A DNA stretch of 44,081 nt from a virus: IMG/VR virus record IMGVR_UViG_3300029258_003339, positions 1 to 44,081 of that record. One strand, written 5' to 3'. The notes below the pieces were generated by a model. It made no database searches. It saw only the letters and a list, made by a program, of their open reading frames with translations, and was not told where the DNA came from. A program made the position numbers and the translations under genes. Every line of letters begins with the position of its first letter. Position 1 is the first letter of the stretch. Below are positions 17,501-29,500 of this stretch, piece by piece.

Positions 17501-20500
17501 TGGAGCAAGCTGCTGGTGGAATGGGCGGAACAATTGGAGATAAATCTATTGAAGAGTTAGACGCTTTGATTAGGGAAGAGATTTCCAAATTATTAAAAGA
17601 ATCACAAAGGGCAGTTGGTGCACAAAGACGACAAGAAATATCTACACAATTATTTAAAGGTTTAAAAAATATACCTATAGAAGAAGCATATAGAGTTGAA
17701 GCTGGTCTTCCAGAAGGCACATTAGAAACTGATTATATTAATGATTTTTTTACTAGATTTAAAGATCAATATTTAGAGGAAGGTAAAAGTATAGATGAAG
17801 TTTATAAATTAACTATAAATAGAATGGTCGATATATTAATAGGTCCAAGAAAAGGAGGATTAAAAGGAACTCCGAGCAAAGTAGAAAAATTAGTTGGAAC
17901 GGGTGATATAAAAAGAGTACAATCTTTAGCCAAAGATTTAGGTTTTGATAAAGCTACTGAGGATGAGTTAAATAAAAAACTTGTATCTTTACAAAAAGCT
18001 AAAGTAGCTTATATGAGAGATTTATCAGAATCTATTTTAGGTAAAACTGGTGCTATTGGTGGTGCTGTATTTTTAAGAAAAACGCCTGCTGTTATGGCTA
18101 AGGCTATATCTGCAGTAACAGATCGTACAGCAGAGCTAGAAGAATTTAGCAAAAGATTAGGGGTTATAGGTGAAAGTTTTAAAGAGTTCTCTTCTGATAT
18201 ACCTGAATTGGAAAAATTAGATGAAATGGCTTCTGCCATTGATGACATAAGAAAAGAACACGCTGAATCTGTGGCTAAATATAGAGAATTAGGTATGCCT
18301 GTTTTAGGTCAACATGAGTTAGGTGTTCCAAAACATTTAGCAAAGAAAATTCCTGTCAAATTTGAAAAAAGATATGAGATGGTAGAAGGTATGCCATTTC
18401 TAACTAAAAAACCTAAAGTTAGATCTACTATAGAATCTAATTTAGCTGCCATGTTAGAATATAGAGATGCTTTGGAAAAAGGTATGGAAAAAATGGCCGA
18501 ATCTGGGATGGGAGTTACAGAAGATGTTCAAAGACTTAAATCTTTTATAGATGAAGAATTAACTCCTTACATAGAAAGTGTTAGATATCCATTTACTGGT
18601 GTTTCTTCTATTCAACCATATAAAGCTAAGATATTACCATCTGTCAGAACTGAGGAAGGAAGAGATGTATCTAAGTTTGCGTTAGCTGTTCCTGGAGTGC
18701 CTGAAATGCGTCTCACTGGAAAAGGCGGTTTTAATGAACAAATAAAACAATTAAAGGGTGTTGCAGATGCAGCTTTCGAATTAAGAGAAAGTCTTTATAA
18801 ACAAGCAGAAAGAACAGGTGCTGCTATCCCAGAAGATAAGCTTGAGAAATTAAATACTCTTATAGATACTTTAAATCAGGCTCTTTCAGATGTTATTCCT
18901 AAATACGCTGCTGTTCAACAAAAACTGGATTATGATGGTGATATGATCCAAATTCATTCAGCTACTTTAGCAGAAGCTCGTCAAGATATAGAGAAGCATT
19001 ATAGAAGTATGACTGAATATACAAAAGGTATGGGAACTTCTGCGCAAATGTGGAGAGATATTTGGACAGCAGGTGAAATTACTCCAGGTACAAGTAAAGA
19101 ATATCCTTTAGCTGATATAATGGCGGAATTTGAGAAGAAATGGCCTGCGGAAAAAGGATATGAATTTTTAAAAAGACCAGAGCTTACAGAAAAATTAGAT
19201 TATATAACACCACAAGAACAACTTAAATTTTTAGCAGCAGCAAAGGCACCAGCCGGAGCTGATGAAACAGCTGTTTTACAAGCTATGGTAGACGTATTAA
19301 AAAGTATAGTTGAAGAAGTTGTAACAGAGCCTGGTCCAAGAATGCAACTTTTAAAAAATATAGAAGAAAATACAAAAGCAGGGGTAAAAACTCCAGAAGG
19401 ATTATTAGAGGGTATACAAAGTTTAGATAAAACTTTCGAATCCGATCTATCAAAATTAGTAACTGCTGGTATAAAAGATAGATTATATGAAAAGAGATAT
19501 TCAGATGCTATCGTAGCTCAATTATTTAAACTCCACACAGGTATTCAAACTGAAAGTGTTTACAGATTACATAGATTAGCAGAAAGACGTGTTGGTTTTG
19601 GTCCTGGTATGATGGCTCCAATGGAGAAAGGGTATCGTACAAGTCCAGAATTTGCTAAGAGATGGCCTTCTGAACTTAAAGTATTTGGCGGTGTAGCTCC
19701 GGAATCTGAAATACACACATTCATAAATGAATTAGAACGTTTTGCTACACAAAAAGGTATGGATGTAAAACATGCCGGAGCGCGACCTGTAGCCGGTGAG
19801 ATTGCTGAAAGTTTATCTAGAGGTAAAGTGGGAGTTGAAGGTTTAATTGGGGAGTTAGCAAATGCACTTACAGACAAAGAATCTGAATATAAACAATTAG
19901 CTGAATTTTCTGAAGCAAGTAAAGAAGCTATAAAATCTAGGTTAGGCAAAATGTCAACAGCAGAGATTGTTGCTGATGTAAAGAAAATTACAGAGGCAAG
20001 AGGTTTACCTATGCCTGAGATTACAGGTAGGGAACAAGCTATGTCGGAAGCTGTGGAGCTAATAGGTTTCGAAGGTTTTCTTAGAGAGCTAGCTATACAA
20101 ATAGAAGAAGATGCTGTTAATGCTTTTGTTGCTTACCTAGAGTCTTTAGCTCCAAGAGCTAGATATAGACTTATGGGTAAGCGAAGAGGAATGGATATAA
20201 AAGAATTTGCTAAAGTAAGAGTACAAGAACAAATGGCTCCTGAAGGTCCAGGTTTGCGTTTAGCTAATATATTAAGACAAACAGAACCTATGTACGCTTA
20301 TAGAGGTATAGGGGCTAATATACAAACTTTAGCGGATGAATATGCTAGAACTTCTTTACAAGCTATAGAAGTACCAAAGGAATTAGTAGGTACAGGTTTT
20401 GAAGAAACATATAAAGATGTACAAGGAGTATCTAGAAGTATTCAGAGAACTTTACAGGAAGTGAGTCAAATTAAAGGTGGAGGTACTTATACAGAATTAG

Positions 20501-23500
20501 TAACAAGTACCTTAGAAAATATATATAAAGATCAAAGTAGATTAGAATCTATTTTAAGTAGACTTAAAGATGAAGGGTATCCTATTGGTGAAGCTCCTGG
20601 CATAGAGACTCTTGGTGAAAGAATGTTTGCTGGGGGTATGCCTGAAATACCAAGTATCACTAAAGAAATTATAGCTCCTGTTGGTGAGGGTTTAGAATCT
20701 GCTGGTTGGGTTTTAGACAGTATGCAGAAGAAAGTGGATGAGTATTCTAAACTTGCAGGTGTGGCACCACTTGGTCCAGAAATAAAAAGAGCTATTGAAT
20801 TTGGAGCTCCAGCAGAGGAATTTGCAAAGAGAGCTAAAGAGAAATTTGCTGATATAAAAGATGAGGAATTAAGAGCAAAAGAAATAGATAAGTATGTAGA
20901 AAATATGGTAAAAAAAGCATCTGCAGTTGCGCAGATGGATAAAGTTATCTCTGTTTTACAAACTAAAGTAAAAGAAAGAGATTTTATTACACAACTGTTC
21001 CCTTCAGAAGCTGATCTTAGTAGAATGGTCAAATCACAGATTGAATCTGATATTACCAAACCTACCAGAGAATTATTAACTGAACAAGTTAGAAAGATAC
21101 CTTCCGGAGCTGCTGGCGGAAAACCTATTTTTGGTTTAGAAGAACAACCACCAAAACCAGGTATTCCTACTGGCGGTATTGGAGGAGGTGCAGGCGGAGG
21201 AGCTAGAGAAAGACTCATCGCAGGAGGTGCTGGCGGCGGTGTTGTAGATGTATTTGTGGTTGGTGTTGCGGAAGGTATAGGTTTAACTTTTACTCCTGCT
21301 GGTGCTATGCAAGGAAAAATAGAAGCAGCTAAAGTAGGAAAACCTAAAGATGATTTAGAATCCATAGTAAATGAGTTAACAAGGTTGGATGAAAAAGCTA
21401 AAGGTATAACAAAAACCATGCGAGCTACTTATGAAGATGTGTATAGGGCAAGTGGTCTTGCTGGTGGAGGAACTTTTGGTTATAAACGAGGTGTATTTGA
21501 AGGACCAGAATTTAAAAAATCTCAAGTAGCTGCTATAAAACGTAGAATGCGAGGAGTGGAAGAAACTGATCCTCGTATGCAGGCATCTGCTTTTTATGGT
21601 ACAGCTTTACATAAAGAGATACAAGATTTAGAAAGAAAGAAATTAGAAAAAGAAACAGGTGGTAAAGGAACTTATGATATTGAAAGATTTGTTGAGTATT
21701 ATGATGCTATAGGTGGTTATATAACTGGACATGTTGATATGATTCAACAAAAACTTGATGATGCTGGAAATGCTGTAGATGAAAAAGTGGTGGATATAAA
21801 AACTGTTAGTGAAGGTATGGTAAAAAGATTTAAAAAAGCCGGCATTGTTAAGTTTAAAGATATCGAATCTATGGAAGAAGCAAAACTTCTTACTAACTAT
21901 GATATAAAGAAATTAAATGAAGTTGCTTCACAAATTAATTTATATCTAAAAGCTGTTGCAGAGGCAAATGATGTTGCTGCTGAAAGTTTAAAGGGCGAAG
22001 CTTGGTTTTATGATAGAGATGATATAAAAAATATGGCTAAAATAGAATTTGAGTTTGATCCTAAAAGATTGCAGCGTGATATGGAAGCTGTGAATGAAGC
22101 TAGAGAAAGTATAATGCGAGATTACGGTAGCCAAGGTTTTGCTGAAGCACAACACCGTTTAGATTTAACTCGTGCAGAACAAAAACGGAAGATGGGAGAA
22201 CCAACTTTATCTGCTGCAGAATGGAAATCTTTTTCTGAATTATCTAGAGAATATTGGGGCAAGATGAAAGGGAGAACCCCTTGGACTTATGAATATAGGG
22301 AAAGAGAACAAGAGTTTCCTAAAATGTTGCGTCCTTATGCTAAGAAAGCTCAGAGAGAAAGATTTGAACAATATGATATACCTAAAGCACCTGCTACTGG
22401 CGGAGCTATATTAGATGTTTTTGAAAATCTCAAAGAATGGCATGATTCTGCTAAAGAATTTGCAATGGAAATTAGTGGAATAGGTTTTGATACAGCAGAT
22501 TATGAAAAAATGGCACCACAAATAAAAGAAATGTTGGAAGATGTAAAAACAGGTGGTCCACGGGGAACAGAATTTTACGATTTATTAAGTGATTTACAAG
22601 AAGCAGAATATATAACAGGTCCAGAGCTTTCAAAAGCATGGAGATATTATAGAATAGCTGTAGGGGATTTCTTTTTAGCAGAGGCAGAAAGAGCTAGTAA
22701 AATGGAAGAAGAGTTTAAGAAGGTAGGTAAATTAGGAGCTGCCGGTGCTGAATATGGTAAAATGCGTTCTGCTTTAAATAATATGCAAAAATTTATAGAA
22801 AGAGGTTTAGGTAAAACTACAGATATTTATACAAGTAGAAGACGATATATAAGACCTGATCTTGCTCAAGAACTAGGTTTATACCTTACTCCTAAACAAC
22901 TTCTTGAAAGATCACAAGCACCACTAGAAACAGAGAAATTAAGAGGTATATTTGAAAAGAGATTAGTAGGAGATGTTACTGCAGGCACTAAGCTAACAGC
23001 TCCTATAGAAAAAGTCAGAGATGTTGTTAAAGATCTTAGTGGTGCTGATGATGCTATGCTTGATTTACTGACTGATGCTGAGAAATTCAGTAGAATGGGG
23101 GAGGATGTTGCTGAAGCATGGAATTTAGATGAAGTAGCTGAAGGAGTTGTTAAGTTAAGATCTGCATTACAATCGTTTTTAAAATTTAAATTTCAAGAAG
23201 GCGAGGATCTTGTAGAAAGAAAGAATTTAGAAGATACCCTAAGGCTTCTTAAAAATATAGAAGCAGCCTATACTCCTTTTAGAGGTAAAAGAGAACGTAC
23301 TCCTGCCTGGGGAGAAATGGGACTTTCTAAAGTTCCAGGTATATTATCACCTAGAGAACAAGAAGCTATGCATATGCGAAATCTTCAAAGGGTGCGGGAA
23401 TATTTTACCAAAACTGAACGTGAAGGTGGGCCACGTAGAGGTGAGCGTTATACATATAATGTAAAAGTTATAGGTGAAATGGGAGATGTTGTAAAGAATG

Positions 23501-26500
23501 TTGCATATGATTTTAAGAAATTAGGTGATGCTATAAATTTCGCTGGTGATAAAATGGGTATTTTTAAAGAAAGACAGCGAGATATAATGAAATATATGCA
23601 AGCAGGTAATCAAACTTTTAGAGCGGCTATTATGAGAGCTGTGAGGTGGGGTGCTGCGTCTAAGATTGTATATGGTGGTTGGCAGCAAGTATGGGATTCT
23701 GTCGGAGCACTTGCCGAGATAGAAACAGGTATAGCTAAGTTAAGAATGGTGATGAGTCCTTTAGAAACAGATTTCGGTATGCTTAGTGATTCTGCTGTTA
23801 AGTTTGCTAAACAATATGGTGTTTCAATACAGTCTGTTTTGGAAGGTATGAAAATTTTCGCCCAACAAGGTTTGGTACAAGAAGAAGTAATAGATAGAAC
23901 TAGAGTTGCTACATTAGCCGCTAATGTTACAACACTTTCTGCTAAAGAAGCTACAGAAGCTTTGACGGCTGCTATGAAGATTTATGGTCAGGAAGGAGAA
24001 AGTGCTGTAAGATTTTTAGATGCATGGAGTGAAGTTGAAGCTAGACATGCTATAACAGCTGGTGATATGGCTAATGCTATTAAGAAATCAGCTTCTGCTG
24101 CTAAGAATGCTGGTGTAACATTTGATGAATTAAATGGTATTATTACTGGTATTGGAACTGTAACAAGACAGAGTGGTAGAGAAATTAGTACAGCTTTAAG
24201 ATTTATATTCAGAAGACTTACAAGTGAAAAAGGGCCTAAAGAACTTGCTAAGTATGATATTCCTGTTTTAACAGGGGGAGCTGAACTTAGACGTGGTTAT
24301 GATGTTCTTAATGATTTAGCTATGGCTTGGAAAGATTTAAGTTCTGCTCAAAAAATGAGTATTGCTCAAGCTATTGGTGGTACCAGACAGTATAATTCAC
24401 TTTTAGTTTTAATGGATAATTGGAAAGAAGCTAATGAGGCTATCAGGGATAGTATTAATTCTAAGGGTTCAGCTGAAAGACGAAATTTAGAATTAATGAA
24501 AACCTATGCTAAACAGTTAGAACAAGTAAAAGCTGCTGCACTTGAAGTTCAGATGTCTTTAGGTAAAGTTGTCTTGCCTGTTTTCAAGGTGGGATTAACA
24601 GGTATAAAAGGTATTTTGGAAATGTTTTCAGCTATTCCAGCCCCAGTTAAAGCAGCAGGTGCTGCAATAACAGCATTTTTTACTTATGTAGCTAAGGGCG
24701 AAAGCATTCTAAATAAATTATATGATTTTGCTCTTGGTGGAAAATCAATGTTTAGTCAAATTATAAAAGGATTTTATGATGAATTTAGAACGACTGGTTT
24801 TGAAGTTTTGGGTAAAGGAGCAGGTGAATCTTGGTCTAAAGGTCTAAAAACGGTTTTCAAATATACAGATAAAGGATTAGAACAAGGCAAATTAAGGAAA
24901 GATTTTAATTCTGCGTTAGGTGAATCTACTTTCTTAATAATGAAAGCTGGCCAAGCTTTTAATAGGTTTGTGGGAGATGTGGCTGTAGGTAGTAGTGATA
25001 TGGCTAATTCTATGGATAGAACTGTCCAAAAGATTGGAAAAACCATACAAGGTTTAGGAACTGGTCCAGCTTCTTTAAGGAGTTTTAAGGAATTAATAGA
25101 TATAGTTAAAGGTGGGGGTATAAGTCCTGCTGGAGCTCTTAAGACAGCATTGGGTTTTGGTGTTTATGCTGCTGGAAAAGGTATGGAAGAAATGTCAGAA
25201 ATGGTTATAGGAGGGATAGGAGATTTACTTGGAACGGGTGGAAGAAGTATGTTGACAGATTGGGCTAGTGCAAATACAGGTGTGGTAAAAAGTTTATTAC
25301 CTATGATAACTACTCTGGGAGCACTTTATTTTTCACTTGATAAAGCAGGAGATTATTTTTCTAAAATAACTCAAAATGCAAAAGATTATGAAAAGAGCAT
25401 GTATGGCATAAGACGAGCTAGTGATGCTCAAATTTCAGGTATACAAACTTTAATTAATGATTATGATCGACTATCAGAAAGTATAGTAGAATATAATAAA
25501 CTCCTTGATCCTGAAGTAGCAAAGAGAAGAAAATCATTAAGAACTTATCAAAGCCCACTATTAAAAATGGGAGAGATTCTTGAGGAAGCTATAAAGGCTA
25601 CTAATAAATTAGCTGAAAGTAATATTAATTTAGTTGCTGGTTATGATGAAATGGGCAATGCTATTTTGAGAAATGTAGGAAATTTAGAATCTTATTTAAA
25701 TATATCAAAAAAGGTTGCAAAGGAAGAAAGAGCAAGAACAGAAGTTGGTATAGCAGGTAGATTTGCTTATGATTTAACAGAAAAAGGTGGCCCAGAAAAA
25801 TGGAAATCTGGTATAAAGAAAGTTCTTAAGGAGCTACCACTTGGATTTGGCAAATTAGCATCTGATTTGGTTAAAGTTTCTCCGGCCAAAGTTTTGGATG
25901 AGCTCACTATGGAATTAAATAAATTACTTAGTATTAAAAATAAATTTCCTATGTCAACAGCTGTTGATGAAGATGTAAAAAGATTACAGAAATCTTTAAA
26001 AGAAGCTAGAACATTATTTAATGAAATGTATGTTGGTTTTAAAGAAACATTGTCTAAAATAGAAGTAGAAGGTTTAGATAAAAATGTTATAGCTGATATT
26101 TTTAGTGCTGAAGAATTAAGAAAAGGATTTGAAGTTGCACTTAAAAAAGAAACTAGATATAAAACTATAAAAGGATTGACAGTAGAGGATTTAATTGGTG
26201 CAGAAGTCTTAAAAGGAATATCACCTAAATTAGCTTCTTATATAGATGCTACTGCAGAACTTACTAAAGCTAGACTAACAAGTTCTATAGAAGAAGGGGT
26301 AGCTGGTATAGAGCCAGTTCAAAAATTATATGCAGGCAGAACTTATTTAGCTACTTTCCCAGATGTATATGGTTTAAAAGATGCTAATATGGCAGGGAAA
26401 CAAGCTATAATAACATGGAAAAAGAATATAGATGGTGTTTATGAAGCTGTTGCTACTTATTTCAATAAAAAGACATTAAGGGTGGAAGAGGTGCCTTTTG

Positions 26501-29500
26501 GTGAAGAAATGGCTATGATGGCAGATGCCGTTTTTCCAGCTCAAAATTTGCAAGAAGTTGTAGAAAATAATATAGATCAATTTAATGAATTTGTAGCAGG
26601 AGCAGCTGCAGGTTTACGTGGTATAAGTGCTAAAGATTTTAAGCGGGAATTTACTTTAGGTGAGAGATTCTTTGGAGAAGTGCCTACTACTACTATATTA
26701 CAAGGAGCTAAAGGTTATGTACCATTCGCCGGTTATGGTACGTCTCCTTTCCAAGAGGGTTGGGCAGAAGATATTAAAAAATATTTCTTTGAGCCTATGC
26801 AAGATTATAGTAAGAAGATAGAAGATTTTGCTAAACTCAGAGCGCGCGGATTAGAAACTGGAGAGACTGAAATTAGTCCAGGTATGGCGGAATCAATAGC
26901 TGAACTCCAAACAATTCTTAAAAATAATCAAGTTGTTTTTCAATATAATGCAGCTTGGGTTGATATGACTAAGGCTATGGCAGAAAGTATGAGAACTATG
27001 AAAGAAGCTATGGCTATAGAGAAAGAAAGACTTAGAACCATAAAAGTTGTTAGCGGAGAATTAGCTGGTATTTCTGAGGATCTGGTTGCGGATTTAGATT
27101 TAGGTATTAGAAGGGTAGAAGATTTAACCCCACACCAAGTTGCTTTACAAAGATCACCCGAATATATGGCTGGAGCAGGGTTATATAAAGATTTAGATCG
27201 TTTAAGAAAAAATGTAGAAGCCAATATAGAGTCGATTGCTAAAGCAAGTTCAGCTATGTCAAATATAAAAGAATATTCAGAAGCATTTGGTACTACTTTG
27301 AAGCCAGAAAGACTTGAAGATTTTGCTAAACAAGTAGCTGTGTTGGGTGATAAAGGAGCAGCCGCAATAACATTAGCGACTAATAAAGTTGCGGATAATA
27401 CAAATCTAACTAATAAAAAATTAGATGATATACTCCTTGCTATAGGTGCCCCTGAACAAACAGAAGCGTGGTTAAAACAACAAGTCGATAATGCTAAGAG
27501 TAGCGATGATAAATTATCAGCTTTAGAAAAATTAGCTACAAGACGAGAGCATGAAATTAAAGCCGGTAATATGGATATAGTAATAGCTGCTAATAGACAG
27601 ATAGATAAATTATCTAAATCTTTAGCTCAACAAGTAGGTTTAACCAAAGCTATGGAAATGGTTGAAGATAATTTCACTTTATTTAGAAAAGATTTTACTA
27701 AAGGGGAATTTTTACAAAGAGCTATGCCTATATCTCGAAAAGATTTATATAGTTTAATGAGACAAAGGCTTACTGCCGAAGAAATACCTTTACAAGACTT
27801 TCCTATGCTTGCTAAGGCTATCACCAGACTTGAAAAAATGCCTTTAGTTTTAGGCGGCGGTCTTGGTAAAATTTTAAAACTTGATTATCTTATAGCAACT
27901 GGTAAATCTGCAAGCAGAGATTCTATAGAAACTATGTCTGCTATAGAAAAAGACTCAAAGGATTTATATGAGTTAGAAAAAGAGAATGCTAAACGTGGTC
28001 TTTTAGATTCTAAAACTATGCAAAAAGCTCAAGTGGCTGCTGCAACTTATTTCGCACTAAATAAAAAATATTCTAATACTGCTATTAAAAAATATGATGA
28101 TCAGATAAAGGTTTTAGAGGCGCAAGCTAAAATTCAAGCTACAACTGGTGATATATCTACCAGAGAAGCTAGAACAAGACCTATAATCCAAGAATTGGAA
28201 ACTGTAAAGGAAGCTAGAGGTAGAGAGCAGAGCGCGGCAGATTTATATGGTATGGTCAGAAATTTTTCAGCTTTAGGTTTAACTGCTACAACTTTAGGTA
28301 GAGTTTTTGGAATGACTGAAAAACAAATTAAAGGTATGGGTATTGGTGCTATGGGGACATATCTAGCTTTTCAGTTGTTAGCTAATATTACTGGTAAAGA
28401 AGTACCGGAATCTGTTAAAGAATTTGGAAAATCTTTGAATGAAGTTGGAAAAACAGTTTTAGAAAAAGGTAGTTTTGAAGATTTATCTATGGCAGCAAAA
28501 GCTGGTTATAAACGTACAGCAGACGCAATGATGGCTGATGTTAAAAAATATAAAGAAGCTAACATTAAAGTGTCGCAAGATGTTTTTGAAGGGTTAAATG
28601 TTGAAAAGCTACAAGAAAGTTTTGAAAAAGCTTCTCAAAGCATGTTAGATAGAGAACAAAAGATATCTGAATATAAAGCTTTAGGCCCGGATTACAAAAA
28701 ATATGCCGAATTATATGAAAAACATTTAGCAGAAAGAATGAAGGAGTATAAAGAATCAGGTTTTGCTGGTAAAGGTTATGAGGAATTATTAGCTAGACAG
28801 AGTAAAGAAATGTTTAATTTCATGAAGAAGTATGATTATGAAATGCAAGATTTAATTTTGGAAAGATTTCCTATTACAGGAGGTGGTAAAGAATATGCTG
28901 AAGATGTAAAAAAACTGTATGAAGCTAGTATAAAAGAACAGGGTAGAGAAAGATTTATAGAAGATCGTACTGGAGGTATGTTCGCAAGAGAATTTTCTAA
29001 ATTACTTGTAACAACATTAGCAACCACAATGACTGGAGTATTAATTGATCAACAACGTACTGATTATGCTACGTTGTATAGTCAAGCAGAAGACCAAGCA
29101 AAAGAAATGCTTAAAATAGCTGAGAAACATCCTGAAGTTTTAGATGAGGTTTATAAAGATTATTTTGCTACTATGAAAGAAGCAGGTGAAAAAGGACTTA
29201 TACCTAAAGAGTCTGTAGATAGAGCTATAGATACCGTCAAAGAATATGCTACGCACCAAGATAATTTAAACCAAGTTATGGCTGAAAATAGAGAGAAATC
29301 AGAAGCTGTAAATAATATTTTTAAAAAATTAAATGATACTTTAGCCTCTTTAAGAACAGGAGTTGGGGAGTTAGAGAAATCCATGGATGATATGGCAGCG
29401 TCTCTTAAGAGTTTAGGTGCTACAGAATTTGCTGAAAGTTTAGCTGGAATGAAGGAATATAGAGAAGACGTAGGCAAGATGTTTGGAGGAGCGCATCCTT

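Noticed and set aside
20532-21419. Long open frame on the minus strand (and others inside the giant gene, such as 11571-12374)
   Set aside because: It lies opposite a strongly supported gene, has low-complexity Ser/Pro/Leu composition typical of antisense frames and no ribosome site of note.
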